Positions 1 to 7,267 of a stretch of DNA of 12,539 nt are shown one piece after another (within the stretch, counting starts at the first letter, position 1; the number at the start of each line of letters is the position of its first letter). Below the pieces are notes generated by a model. That model saw nothing but the letters and a program-made list of their open reading frames with translations, did no database searches and was not told the origin of the DNA. The stretch covers positions 1 to 12,539 of the forward strand of contig DATKYV010000256.1 of NCBI GenBank assembly GCA_035528275.1, given 5' to 3'. The position numbers and the translations under genes were made by a program. Source of the DNA: DATKYV01 sp035528275 (GTDB lineage Bacteria > Acidobacteriota > Terriglobia > UBA7540).

Positions 1-132
1 GCGGATCTTGCGCGCTTTCTGCTTGACGATGCTCTCGCCCATGGTCACCTGACCGTCACCGCCCATGGCCAGGCGGTCTCCTTGCCGCACACAGAGTATC
101 GTCGTCCCGTGAAATGCCGCCGGCTTACTCAC
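1..132 (-). CDS. hslV: ATP-dependent protease proteolytic subunit HslV (ClpQ), N-terminal part only
   Basis: HslV is the proteasome-like peptidase that forms the HslUV complex with the ATPase HslU and degrades damaged or regulatory proteins in the cytoplasm. Only the first 44 codons lie in the window; the gene continues past the left edge. The translation has a short propeptide ending in FHG, then TTILCVR, with the catalytic N-terminal threonine at residue 10 after self-cleavage. GGDGQVTMG (24-32) is the conserved HslV motif, and D26 and K42 fall where D17 and K33 of the mature enzyme are expected. The start is GTG at 132-130, four bases after a GGAGG ribosome-binding site; the overlapping GTG at 134 runs straight into TGA. 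The gene begins 39 bp after the LolA-like gene and probably has its own promoter. hslU would be expected just beyond the edge but cannot be seen. Confidence 0.93.
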   Translation of the reverse strand, partial: MSKPAAFHGTTILCVRQGDRLAMGGDGQVTMGESIVKQKARKIR

Positions 133-149
133 ACAACCTCCGAACGTCT

Positions 150-158
150 ATTATAGCA
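150..158 (-). promoter_or_regulatory. extended -10 promoter for hslV
   Basis: Read on the minus strand this is TGCTATAAT, a perfect TATAAT with the TG of an extended -10 element. No good -35 is found 16-18 bp upstream, which fits an extended -10 promoter. Initiation about 7 bp downstream would leave a leader of roughly 10 nt that just includes the GGAGG of hslV. The upstream part of the promoter overlaps the stop codon of the preceding gene. Assigned from sequence only. Confidence 0.5.
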
Positions 159-171
159 GACGGCTGCTTCC

Positions 172-972
172 TCATCCGCCCGGGGTGAAATAGTTAGGAG
201 GGAATTCCCTGTTGTATTCCGCATAGTTGCGGAACGTCTCGCCGTAGCGCCGCCCGTCCATGAGGCGCGTGATGTGGAAGGGCGTCTGAATCCCCTGAAT
301 CGGGCGATAATCACTGTAGACGTCGGCGAATTCCTGCCATTCGTGCGTTTCCGGGTCCTGCACGCGGTATGTGATCCGGATGGGCAGAAACCTCGTCTTG
401 TGAAGATAGACTTTGATGCGCACCTGCCGGCCATCAACGATTTCCACGACGCGGGCGGGCAGGTTATCCACAAAATCCGTTCCGCCGTTCTGAATCAGAA
501 GGCCCGGCTCGCGAATGACCTCGCGCAGCGTGTTTTCCAGGCTGTAGCGGTTGGCCACCATCCATCGGTGGACCTGATCGGGTTTCTGGCGAATTACGCC
601 GAAGCGGTCGAGCTGCCAGCCACGCTCGCCGTTATTCACCAGGACGACGGCGTTCTTTTCCCCGTATCCGAACCGCCGTTTGTGGGGATACTCATCCGTG
701 TTCTCGAATTTGGCAAAGCCGGAGGTGGCGCCTTCCGAGATTATGAAAACCCGGCCGCGCGTCGTCAGGTTCTTTGCCTGGAGAAACGCCGGTCCCCCCA
801 TCGCCTGAACAGCTTTGTCCAATAATTCCTTGGCGACGGGGTTGATTTGTTCGATCGATGCCCCTTGATTCTGGCCGGCGCCCAGACCGCTGAGCGCGGA
901 TGTCGTCAACACAACGCCCAACGCGGCACAGGAGATTCGCGCCACACGGCCAATTTCAGTTTTCCTACCCAC
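172..972 (-). CDS. secreted LolA-like (outer membrane lipoprotein-sorting protein-like) protein of unknown function
   Basis: A 266-residue protein with an N-terminal export signal: basic residues (R3, K4, R9, R12), a hydrophobic stretch at about 13-30, and a likely signal peptidase I site near the GLGAG-Q junction at 30-34. No lipobox cysteine is present, so it is probably periplasmic rather than a lipoprotein. The mature part is beta-rich and ends in a segment (about 185-260) of the kind seen in LolA/LolB-like or DUF4292-like fold proteins: KVYLHKTRFLPIRITYR, then DVYSDYRPIQGIQTPFHI. The family match is by feel and the substrate is unknown. The GTG start at 972 lies within the SDR gene; the two overlap by 8 bp (GTGGGTAG). 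A GGAGGAAG site lies 8 bases upstream inside the SDR coding region, so translation is probably coupled. An envelope or lipid-handling role is an inference. Confidence 0.72.
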   Translation of the reverse strand: MGRKTEIGRVARISCAALGVVLTTSALSGLGAGQNQGASIEQINPVAKELLDKAVQAMGGPAFLQAKNLTTRGRVFIISEGATSGFAKFENTDEYPHKRRFGYGEKNAVVLVNNGERGWQLDRFGVIRQKPDQVHRWMVANRYSLENTLREVIREPGLLIQNGGTDFVDNLPARVVEIVDGRQVRIKVYLHKTRFLPIRITYRVQDPETHEWQEFADVYSDYRPIQGIQTPFHITRLMDGRRYGETFRNYAEYNREFPPNYFTPGG

Positions 973-1732
973 AGAGAACGCTTCCTCCGTTGACGTTCAG
1001 AATCTCGCCTGTCATGTATGATGCCAATTCAGAGGCCAGAAAGAGTATCGGCAGGGCGATTTCTTCCGGGCGGGCAAAGCGGCCGAGCGGGATCGTTGCC
1101 AGTGCTTTGCGGTGTTCGCGCCGGTCCCGCACCACAGGTTCGCACATGTCGGTATCCACCCAGCCGGGCGCGACGCAATTGATGAGAATGCCGTGGGGGG
1201 CGAGTTCAGTGGAGAGACCCTTGACCAGGCTGATGACTCCGCCTTTGCTCGCTCCGTAGTGGCTGTGGAACGCTTCGCCGCGCTGGCCGGCGGTCGAGGA
1301 GACCACGATGATGCGGCCGGATTTGCGCCGGATCATGTGCCGCGTCGCGTGGTGAATCACCGAGTAGACACCCTTGAGATTGATGGCCAGCATCTCGTCC
1401 CACTGGCGCTCCGTCATCCTTTCGATGGGTGCGGGGGCAGAATTCCAGATTCCGGCGTTGGCCACCAGAATGTCGAGGCGCCCGAATTGGTTCACCGCTG
1501 CCTCCACGAGTTTTTTCGCCTCGGACATCTTTGAGACGTCGGCGCGGAAGGCAATGACGACCTGCTTTCTCGCCGTGCATTCGCGCGCGATTTTCTGCGC
1601 TGCGCCAGCGGCCCGGCGATAGTTGAAGACCACCTTCGCTCCCGCCTCGGCAAAAGCTTTTACCGTGGCCGCGCCGATGCCGCGCGAACCGCCGGTGACG
1701 ACGGCAATCTGGTTTTCAAGTCGGATTTGCAT
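965..1732 (-). CDS. short-chain dehydrogenase/reductase, FabG-like
   Basis: A classical SDR oxidoreductase of 255 residues, the usual length. The nucleotide-binding glycine motif TGGSRGIG is at 13-20 and NAG at 92-94. The catalytic tetrad is N118, S146, Y159 and K163 in the YxxxK spacing, and PG at 189-190 follows the substrate loop. R38 and R39 after the second beta strand suggest NADP(H) preference. It resembles 3-oxoacyl-ACP reductase (FabG), which would suit the nearby accD, but SDR sequence alone does not fix the substrate, so no gene symbol is given. The ATG start is 26 bp after the folC stop. The stop codon overlaps the start of the LolA-like gene, suggesting co-translation of the two. 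Confidence 0.9.
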   Translation of the reverse strand: MQIRLENQIAVVTGGSRGIGAATVKAFAEAGAKVVFNYRRAAGAAQKIARECTARKQVVIAFRADVSKMSEAKKLVEAAVNQFGRLDILVANAGIWNSAPAPIERMTERQWDEMLAINLKGVYSVIHHATRHMIRRKSGRIIVVSSTAGQRGEAFHSHYGASKGGVISLVKGLSTELAPHGILINCVAPGWVDTDMCEPVVRDRREHRKALATIPLGRFARPEEIALPILFLASELASYMTGEILNVNGGSVLCG

Positions 1733-1758
1733 AGACTCTGCTTCGCGCCACCATGACC

Positions 1759-3114
1759 CTACCGGACAGCGGGGGCGAGGGCATGTGCGGCCGGCACGTC
1801 GATTCGCAGCCTCCCTTCGAGCAGCGCTTGCTTGATGGCCCCTACAAGAAACAGCGACCCGCAGGCGAGGATCGCCCCCTCTGGCGGGCTTGCTTTCCAG
1901 GCGAGCTCGAGGGCCCGGGCGGGGTCCGGCTCGATGACCGTGTGCTCCGCCCGATGGGTCGCGGCGGCCAGAATTTCTTCCGGAGTGGCGGCGCGCGCCT
2001 GCTCGGGACGCGTCAGATAGATTTCTTCGGCAAGTGGGAACAAAATTCCGCTAATTTCCCCGATGGCCTTGTCGCGCATCGAGGCGTAAACCAGCCGCAG
2101 GGGGCGGCCCTTCAAGTGTTCTATCACGAACCCTGCAACCTCGCGCGCTCCTCCGGGATTGTGCGCCCCGTCCAGCACTACCAGCGGCTGGCGAGCCACC
2201 ACTTCCAGCCGGCCGGGCCAAGCGGCTTCGCGGACGCCCTCGTTGAAGGCCGAGCGTGGGATCTTCAATCCTTCTTGGGAGAGTTGACAGGCGGCGCACA
2301 CCGCCGCCACGGCGTTTTCCACTTGAAACCTGCCGAGCAGGGGAGAGGTCAGGTCAGGGAAGAAGTCTCCGTCCACTGCCAGGTCGAACGCGTAACGCCC
2401 CTCCACGCTGCGAAGCTTGTCCAAGCGGGTGAAGCTCGCGGTTTCGATCAGCGGCGCCCCGAGCTCGGCGCACCGGCGTCGAATGACCTCCGCGGCCTCG
2501 CCGGGCGCGTTGGTGGAAACCACCGGTCGTTGCGAGCGGATCACTTCCGCCTTTTCGCGGGCAATCGCGGCTCGTGTTGTGCCCAGGTATTCCTGGTGGT
2601 CGAGGTCGATGTTGGTGATGACGGCGACGGAGGGATCGGTGACGTTCGTGGCGTCCAGCCGCCCGCCCATGCCCACCTCGAGCACGGCGAAATCAACTTG
2701 CGCGGCGGCGAAATGTTGGAACGCTGTGGCCGTAAGATACTCGAAGAAGCTCGGCCGGTGTTCCAGGCGACCCTCTTCGAGCAGCCGGTCCACCGTGGCG
2801 GCCGCCAGTGAGAACGCCCGGGCAAAATCTTCGTCGGAGACCTCCGCGGCGTTCACGCCGATCCTTTCGTTCACCCGAATCAGGTGGGGAGAAGTGTAAA
2901 GGCCGATCCGGTAGCCCGCGCGCTGGAGGATGCTCGCCAGGATGGCGGCGGTCGAGCCCTTGCCGTTTGTCCCCGCGACGATGGCCGTGCGGTATCGTTT
3001 GTGCGGGTTGCCGAGCCTGGCCAGAATTCGGGTGATGGCTTCCAGACCGAACTTCACCCCGCGCAGCTCGTGGCCCAGGTGGGCGAGATAGGTCAGGCAT
3101 TCGGAGTAGTTCAT
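1759..3114 (-). CDS. folC: bifunctional folylpolyglutamate synthase/dihydrofolate synthase
   Basis: FolC is a cytoplasmic Mur-ligase-family enzyme that uses ATP to add glutamate to dihydropteroate or reduced folates. At 451 residues it has the family's usual length. Landmarks in order: P-loop AGTNGKGST (47-55), TSPHL (74-78), FEYLTATAF (124-132), EVGMGGRLDATN (146-157), ITNIDLDHQEYLG (166-178), the expected carbamylated lysine K188 in the REKAE segment, GRFQVEN (261-267), WPGRLE (299-304) and DGAHNPGG (315-322), which joins to the C-terminal domain. Whether it has both activities or only one cannot be told from sequence. The ATG start has AAGGA nine bases upstream; the sequence before it contains GGATGAAC twice, and the out-of-frame upstream ATG there is not the start. 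It lies 41 bp after accD, a pairing (accD-folC) common in bacteria. Confidence 0.97.
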   Translation of the reverse strand: MNYSECLTYLAHLGHELRGVKFGLEAITRILARLGNPHKRYRTAIVAGTNGKGSTAAILASILQRAGYRIGLYTSPHLIRVNERIGVNAAEVSDEDFARAFSLAAATVDRLLEEGRLEHRPSFFEYLTATAFQHFAAAQVDFAVLEVGMGGRLDATNVTDPSVAVITNIDLDHQEYLGTTRAAIAREKAEVIRSQRPVVSTNAPGEAAEVIRRRCAELGAPLIETASFTRLDKLRSVEGRYAFDLAVDGDFFPDLTSPLLGRFQVENAVAAVCAACQLSQEGLKIPRSAFNEGVREAAWPGRLEVVARQPLVVLDGAHNPGGAREVAGFVIEHLKGRPLRLVYASMRDKAIGEISGILFPLAEEIYLTRPEQARAATPEEILAAATHRAEHTVIEPDPARALELAWKASPPEGAILACGSLFLVGAIKQALLEGRLRIDVPAAHALAPAVR

Positions 3115-3155
3115 CCGCGTTCATCCTTCGAGGCGCGGCCGCTTTCCCGCGACCC

Positions 3156-4007
3156 TCAGGGATTCCAGGCTCCAAGGAGATTCAACGATCGAGCGAGGTA
3201 AGGCTTCTGTTCTTTGCGCGGCACGATGGCGTCGATCATGCCGTGGGCGAGCAGAAACTCCGCGCGCTGGAACCCTTCGGGGAGCTTCTGGCGAATCGTC
3301 TGCTCGATCACCCGCGGTCCGGCGAATCCAATCAGGGCGCCCGGCTCGGCGATATTCAGGTCTCCAAGCATTGCGTAGCTGGCCGTCACGCCCCCCGTGG
3401 TGGGGTCCGTCAGGACGGAGATGTACGGCTTGCGTGCCTCCTCCAGTCGGGCCAGGCCGGCGCTGATTTTGGCCATCTGCATCAGGCTGATGGCCCCTTC
3501 CATCATCCGCGCGCCGCCCGAGCAGGAAATGATAACCAGCGGCAGCTTCTGTTGGATGCAGCGGTCGATGGCGCGCGTGATCTTCTCGCCCACCACGGCG
3601 CCCATGCTTCCCCCGATGAAACTGAATTCCATGGCGCAGATGATGAGCGGCTTGCCCTCCAGCAGCCCTTCGCCGGTAATCAGCGCGTCCTTGAGGCCGG
3701 TCTGCTTTTCGGCCTTTTTCAGCCGGTCGCGGTAACTCTTGGTGTCGCGAAAGCCCAGGGGATCCGTAGAGGCCAGGCGCGCATCGTGCTCAGCGAATTC
3801 GCCGTTGTCGAACAGCATTTCCAGGCGCGGCCGCGCGCTCAGTTTGAAGTGATGATTGCATTTGGGACAGCACTGGAAATTGGCATCCAGGTCCTTCTTC
3901 CAGAGAATCTGCTTGCACCCTTCGCACTTCACCCACAGCCCTTCGGTCTGGACACGCTTCTCTGGCCGTGCTTCGAGTGCCTTCTTTTCTTTGCGAAACC
4001 ATGCCAT
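3156..4007 (-). CDS. accD: acetyl-CoA carboxylase carboxyltransferase subunit beta
   Basis: AccD is the beta subunit of the acetyl-CoA carboxylase carboxyltransferase. With AccA it transfers the carboxyl group from biotin on AccB to acetyl-CoA to make malonyl-CoA, the first committed step of fatty-acid synthesis. The 283-residue length is normal. An N-terminal zinc ribbon has C28, C31, C47 and C50. The crotonase-type core follows with FIGGSMGAVVGEKI (130-142), CSGGARMMEG (162-171), DPTTGGVTASYA (201-212) and FAGPRVIEQTI (228-238). The start is ATG with GGAG seven bases upstream. The gene is 15 bp after cobO. accA, accB and accC are not in the window. Confidence 0.97.
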   Translation of the reverse strand: MAWFRKEKKALEARPEKRVQTEGLWVKCEGCKQILWKKDLDANFQCCPKCNHHFKLSARPRLEMLFDNGEFAEHDARLASTDPLGFRDTKSYRDRLKKAEKQTGLKDALITGEGLLEGKPLIICAMEFSFIGGSMGAVVGEKITRAIDRCIQQKLPLVIISCSGGARMMEGAISLMQMAKISAGLARLEEARKPYISVLTDPTTGGVTASYAMLGDLNIAEPGALIGFAGPRVIEQTIRQKLPEGFQRAEFLLAHGMIDAIVPRKEQKPYLARSLNLLGAWNP

Positions 4008-4022
4008 AGGTCATCTCCGCGC

Positions 4023-4568
4023 TCAGTATTCGATTCCGCGCTGAGCGACGATACCTTTTTGATAAGGATGCTTGACCTCGCGCATCTCCGTCACCAGGTC
4101 GGCCATTTCCACCAGAGAGGGATGAGCGTTTCGGCCGGTGAGGATCACATGGACCATCTCGGGCTTCTTCCCCAGCCTTTCCGCCACCAAAGCAGGATCA
4201 AGCATCTTGTAGCTGATCGCATAGTTGATTTCGTCGAGGATCACCAAGTCGTATTCCTGGCTCGCGATCTTTTCGCTGGCATACTTCCAGGCTTCCTCCA
4301 CCATCCGGACGTCTTCCGGGTCGGGTTTCTCAGCGCCGACCTTCACAAATCCGCGGCCCATGGGCAGAATCTTGAAGCGGCCCTCGCCGAGCATTTGTGC
4401 GGCGTCCAGTTCGCCATAGTGCCAGGAGCCTTTGAGGAATTGCACCATCAGCACCTTCAGCCCCTGGCCGACCGCCCGCAGCGCCGTCCCCAGCGCGGCC
4501 GTCGTTTTGCCTTTGCCCGGCCCGGTGTGGACGATGATCAGTCCCTTTCTGGTTTCCGGCAAGCTCAC
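4023..4568 (-). CDS. cobO: cob(I)alamin adenosyltransferase, CobO/BtuR type
   Basis: This enzyme transfers the adenosyl group of ATP to cob(I)alamin or corrinoid precursors to make the coenzyme B12 form; it acts in corrinoid synthesis or salvage. At 181 residues it matches the CobO/CobA/BtuR class, not PduO or EutT. Visible motifs are the P-loop GPGKGKTTA (16-24), VQFLKG (42-47), DEIN (112-115), TGRNAHP (144-150) and the typical ending GIVAQRGIEY (172-181). The start is read as GTG at 4568-4566 with only a weak purine stretch (GTGAG) just before it, so initiation may be inefficient. No other cobalamin gene is nearby, which favours a salvage or repair role; this is inference. It sits 19 bp after rlmH. 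Confidence 0.93.
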   Translation of the reverse strand: MSLPETRKGLIIVHTGPGKGKTTAALGTALRAVGQGLKVLMVQFLKGSWHYGELDAAQMLGEGRFKILPMGRGFVKVGAEKPDPEDVRMVEEAWKYASEKIASQEYDLVILDEINYAISYKMLDPALVAERLGKKPEMVHVILTGRNAHPSLVEMADLVTEMREVKHPYQKGIVAQRGIEY

Positions 4569-4587
4569 CTCACGTGAGTTCGGCGGC

Positions 4588-5052
4588 CTACCGCGGGTAG
4601 GGAAAGCCGCGCAGGATGGTGAATCCGCGATAAATCTGCTCGAGCAGGAGCGTGCGCGCCCAATCGCGCGTCAAGGTCATTCGCGAGAGCGAGAGGAGGA
4701 CGTCCGCCTGATTTCTGAACTGGGTTGAGAAGCCGTCCGGTCCTCCCACCAGAAACGCCAGCTCGCGCGTGCCGCGCAAGGCCTGCCGCCCCAGCCACTC
4801 CGCAAACTCCGCCGAGGTCCACTCGCGGCCCCGCTCATCGAGGACGACGCGTTTCGCCCCACTCATCTTCTCCAGCAGGTGCCGTTCGGAAGTGGAAAGC
4901 CTCTTGCCGCCGCTTCCGCCACCGCGCCGCGCGGAGGGCATCTCTTCCACCACCAAGTCCCCGAAGCGCTGAATTCGTTTCTGATACTCCGCTTGCAAGG
5001 CGCGAAGGTGCGCGTCTTTGGTCTTGCCCTCCCAGATGATGCGAATCCGCAT
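4588..5052 (-). CDS. rlmH: 23S rRNA (pseudouridine1915-N3)-methyltransferase RlmH
   Basis: RlmH is a small SPOUT-class (trefoil-knot) methyltransferase that uses S-adenosylmethionine to methylate pseudouridine 1915 in helix 69 of 23S rRNA on assembled 70S ribosomes. The 154-residue length is typical. Evidence: VVLDERG (69-75), the AdoMet-loop motif LVGGPDGF (101-108), and the knot segment with LSLSRMTLTRDWAR (120-133) and LLLEQIYRG (135-143). The C-terminus reads RGFPYPR, whereas characterised members usually end in a PYHR- or PYHK-like tail; the histidine position is proline here. The ATG start has only a weak GAAG site upstream. It follows rsfS after a structured 120 bp gap and precedes cobO by 19 bp. 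Confidence 0.93.
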   Translation of the reverse strand: MRIRIIWEGKTKDAHLRALQAEYQKRIQRFGDLVVEEMPSARRGGGSGGKRLSTSERHLLEKMSGAKRVVLDERGREWTSAEFAEWLGRQALRGTRELAFLVGGPDGFSTQFRNQADVLLSLSRMTLTRDWARTLLLEQIYRGFTILRGFPYPR

Positions 5053-5082
5053 GACGCTTCACAGTGTCGGGGGGCAGGCGAA

Positions 5083-5153
5083 CCGGGGACCGCTCCGTCC
5101 CCCGGGGCCTTCGCAGGAGACGAGGGGTTCCAGTGATCCCTGCGCGCGGGACC
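5083..5153 (-). repeat. two short hairpins in the rsfS-rlmH gap
   Basis: The 120 bp between rsfS and rlmH holds no gene. It contains two inverted repeats. One is GGGGAC (5085-5090) against GTCCCC (5097-5102) with a 6-base loop, and flanking CC/GG can extend it past one bulge. The other is GATCCC (5135-5140) against GGGACC (5148-5153), with one wobble pair and a 7-base loop. Neither is followed by a T run, so these are not standard intrinsic terminators. They could affect mRNA processing or simply reflect GC-rich sequence. Confidence 0.4.
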
Positions 5154-5172
5154 TGCTCCCGCCCAGGCGCCG

Positions 5173-5523
5173 CTACTTTCCGTTTTCCGGCACGGGTACC
5201 CGACGGGCTGTCTTCCAGAGGCGCGCCAGATCGTAGAAATGCCGGGCGCGCTGTGAAAAGATGTGGACCACGAAGTCGAGGTAGTCCACCAGAATCCACT
5301 CCGCCTGCGAGTAGCCTTCCACGTGCGCGGGAGAGATTCCGGATTTCTCAAGCTCCTCACGGATGGCATCGCAGATCGCCTGCGTGTGGCGCGACGAGGT
5401 GCCGCTGCACAGCACAAAAAAGTCGGTGAACGAACAAATGCCTTTCAATTCCAGGATGTCCATGTCCAGGGCCTTGTGGTCCTGAGCCACGCGGACGGCC
5501 TCGCGCAGGGGTCGCGTCATCAT
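5173..5523 (-). CDS. rsfS: ribosomal silencing factor RsfS
   Basis: RsfS (formerly YbeB, Iojap-related) binds ribosomal protein uL14 on the 50S subunit and blocks joining of the 30S, damping translation in stationary phase or starvation. The 117 codons starting MMTRPLREAV give the usual family length. Conserved features, numbered from the first M, are ALDMDILEL (18-26), FTDFFVLCSGTSSRH (32-46), VEGYSQAEWILVDYLDFVVHIF (begins at 68) and FYDLARLW (96-103). The frame is open upstream to 5841, but that extension overlaps nadD and has no family character, so I start at 5523 (5520 is an equally possible second ATG). The start overlaps the nadD stop as TGATG, indicating translational coupling. Confidence 0.94.
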   Translation of the reverse strand: MMTRPLREAVRVAQDHKALDMDILELKGICSFTDFFVLCSGTSSRHTQAICDAIREELEKSGISPAHVEGYSQAEWILVDYLDFVVHIFSQRARHFYDLARLWKTARRVPVPENGK

Positions 5524-6191
5524 CACGTCCGCCCTCGCCTGCCGGGGCGGTAGAGTGCCTCCTTGGAGATGTATTGTTCCACAAGCGGCGGGACAAGGCC
5601 AGCCACACCGCGTCCGGCTCGGACCGACTTGCGGATTTCGTGCGAGGCCACGGGGGAGTTGACACCCGTCAGGACGTAGAGCGTGGTCCGGCCCAGTCGA
5701 ATCGCCTGCGAAGAGCCCTGCCGCCCGCGCGGCGGAACGAGCTCCGGCGGCAATGTCTTCCAGATTTTCCGGCTTGAGAAGCCGGGGCGCGAAACCACAA
5801 TGAAGTTCACCATGCTGAAAAGCTGTCGGTACTGTTTCCACTGCGGGAGGTCGAGGAACGCGTCGGCGCCAATCAGGAAGAAAATGCGGTCTCGAGACCC
5901 CAGGGATTTCTTCAGGCGGCGCACTGTCTCGATGGAGTAGTGCGGCCTGCCGTCGCGCTTCGGCGCTTCGAGAAGTGAGGGCACGAAGCGGCGATCCGCT
6001 CCGCAGGCGAGCGCCACCATGGCGTACCGGTGGGGGAAGGGAGTCAGCCGGTCGCGAACCTTGTGAGGAGGTGTTCCCGAGGGAACAAAGAGAATGCGGT
6101 CCAGCCGGAAACGGCGCGCCGCGGCTTTCGCGGCCCGCAAGTGTCCGCTGTGAATGGGATCGAACGTTCCGCCAAAGATCGCGATGTTCAC
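5523..6191 (-). CDS. nadD: nicotinate-nucleotide adenylyltransferase
   Basis: NadD joins nicotinate mononucleotide to the AMP part of ATP, making deamido-NAD in NAD synthesis. At 222 residues it is normal for the family. The nucleotidyltransferase motif GGTFDPIHSGH is at 7-17 with H14 and H17 as the (T/H)xGH pair. PSGTPPHK (37-44), IGADAFLDLPQW (107-118) and the C-terminal motif VASHEIR (181-187) follow; the last is usually (I/V)SSTxIR, and here H184 replaces the Thr/Ser. VPPLVEQYI (200-208) matches the family end. The start is GTG at 6191-6189, giving MNIAIFGG, with AGGA about 11 bases upstream. It lies 13 bp after obgE and overlaps rsfS at its stop; obgE-nadD-rsfS-rlmH order is widespread in bacteria. 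Confidence 0.96.
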   Translation of the reverse strand: MNIAIFGGTFDPIHSGHLRAAKAAARRFRLDRILFVPSGTPPHKVRDRLTPFPHRYAMVALACGADRRFVPSLLEAPKRDGRPHYSIETVRRLKKSLGSRDRIFFLIGADAFLDLPQWKQYRQLFSMVNFIVVSRPGFSSRKIWKTLPPELVPPRGRQGSSQAIRLGRTTLYVLTGVNSPVASHEIRKSVRAGRGVAGLVPPLVEQYISKEALYRPGRRGRT

Positions 6192-6204
6192 CGAAAGGTG
6201 AGTC

Positions 6205-7257
6205 CTATGCCTCGTCCGGCGTGACGGTGGGCGCCAAATCCGCCTCCGGGGTCGGCCGGGGAATCTGTTCGAGCCTCGTCCAAACGGCCCGCAGCAACTC
6301 GTCCAGACCTTCGCGGGTCACAGAGGAAATCTCGTGGAGAGGTTCGCCCTGCTCGTGGCAGAAGTCTCGCAAGGCGAGCAGGCGGTCGCCTTCGCCGGCC
6401 GCATCCACCCGCGATGCCACCAACAGCATGGGTTTGGCCGCCACCGTCGGGCTGAAACTCTCCAACTCGCGCATGATGGTCCGATAGTCTTCCACGGGGT
6501 CGCGGCCGGAATGCTCCGCGACGTCAATCAGGTGGAGCAGCAACCGCGTACGCTCCACGTGGCGCAGGAAACGCGCTCCCAGTCCTTTTCCCTGATGGGC
6601 GCCGGCGATCAGGCCCGGGATGTCCGCCATGACGAATGAGCGGTCCGGGTCGAGCGCCACAACGCCCAGGCAAGGTTCGAGCGTCGTAAACGGATAATCG
6701 GCAATGCGCGGTCGTGCGGCGCTCAGACGGGTGATCAGGGTTGATTTTCCCACGTTGGGAAATCCCACCAAGCCCACATCCGCCAGAAGTTTCAGCTCGA
6801 GTTGCAGCCGTCGCTCTTCGCCGTTGCCGCCGGGTGTCGCCTTGCGCGGCGCTTGGTGAGTCGAGGTAGCGAAGCGCGCATTCCCGCGCCCGCCCCGCCC
6901 CCCGCGGGCGGCAAGGATTTTCTTGTCGGGGGAATCGAAATCCCACAGTTTCTCCCCGTTGTCCGCATCCAGGACGACCGTACCCACGGGAACAGGAATC
7001 GTCAAGTCCTCGCCGTCCTGGCCGTGGCGGTTGGAGCCTTCGCCGTGCCCGCCGCGCGGGGCGCGGAATTCGCGATTGTAACGAAATTTCAGCAGCGTGT
7101 TCAGGTGCGGAGAACTTTCGAGGTAGACGCCACCGCCCCGGCCGCCGTCGCCGCCGCTCGGCCCGCCGCGCGGAATAAACTTCTCCCGGCGAAAAGCCAC
7201 GCAGCCGTTTCCGCCGTCGCCGGCCTTGACCAGGATTTTGGCCTCGTCTATGAACAT
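6205..7257 (-). CDS. obgE: GTPase ObgE/CgtA, 50S assembly
   Basis: Obg is an essential GTPase that binds late 50S assembly intermediates and responds to (p)ppGpp. Residues 1-159 are the glycine-rich Obg fold (DGGNGCVAFRREKF 14-27; GGPSGGDGGRGG 31-42; ARGGRGGRGNARF 117-129). The G domain starts at about 160: G1 GFPNVGKST (165-173), G2 FTT (190-192), G3 DIPG (212-215). The usual G4 NKxD appears as SRVD (282-285), and G5 is ISSV (310-313) rather than SA-type. At 350 residues it lacks the C-terminal OCT domain found in some Firmicutes. The ATG start has no recognisable Shine-Dalgarno sequence. Upstream is a repeat-rich 154 bp region and the rpmA terminator, so obgE should have its own promoter, which I could not identify. 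Confidence 0.97.
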   Translation of the reverse strand: MFIDEAKILVKAGDGGNGCVAFRREKFIPRGGPSGGDGGRGGGVYLESSPHLNTLLKFRYNREFRAPRGGHGEGSNRHGQDGEDLTIPVPVGTVVLDADNGEKLWDFDSPDKKILAARGGRGGRGNARFATSTHQAPRKATPGGNGEERRLQLELKLLADVGLVGFPNVGKSTLITRLSAARPRIADYPFTTLEPCLGVVALDPDRSFVMADIPGLIAGAHQGKGLGARFLRHVERTRLLLHLIDVAEHSGRDPVEDYRTIMRELESFSPTVAAKPMLLVASRVDAAGEGDRLLALRDFCHEQGEPLHEISSVTREGLDELLRAVWTRLEQIPRPTPEADLAPTVTPDEA

Positions 7258-7267
7258 CGGGGTTCGC

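Noticed and set aside
1753..2811. 352-codon plus-strand open frame over folC
   Set aside because: Antisense to folC, whose motifs span the whole region.
3243..4577. 444-codon open frame on the plus strand across accD and cobO
   Set aside because: It is antisense to two clearly recognised genes, shows no domain character, and such long antisense frames are expected at this GC content.
5524..5841. N-terminal extension of the rsfS frame to a Met at 5841
   Set aside because: It overlaps nadD in another frame, has no RsfS-like sequence, and the start at 5523/5520 gives the normal length and the TGATG coupling.
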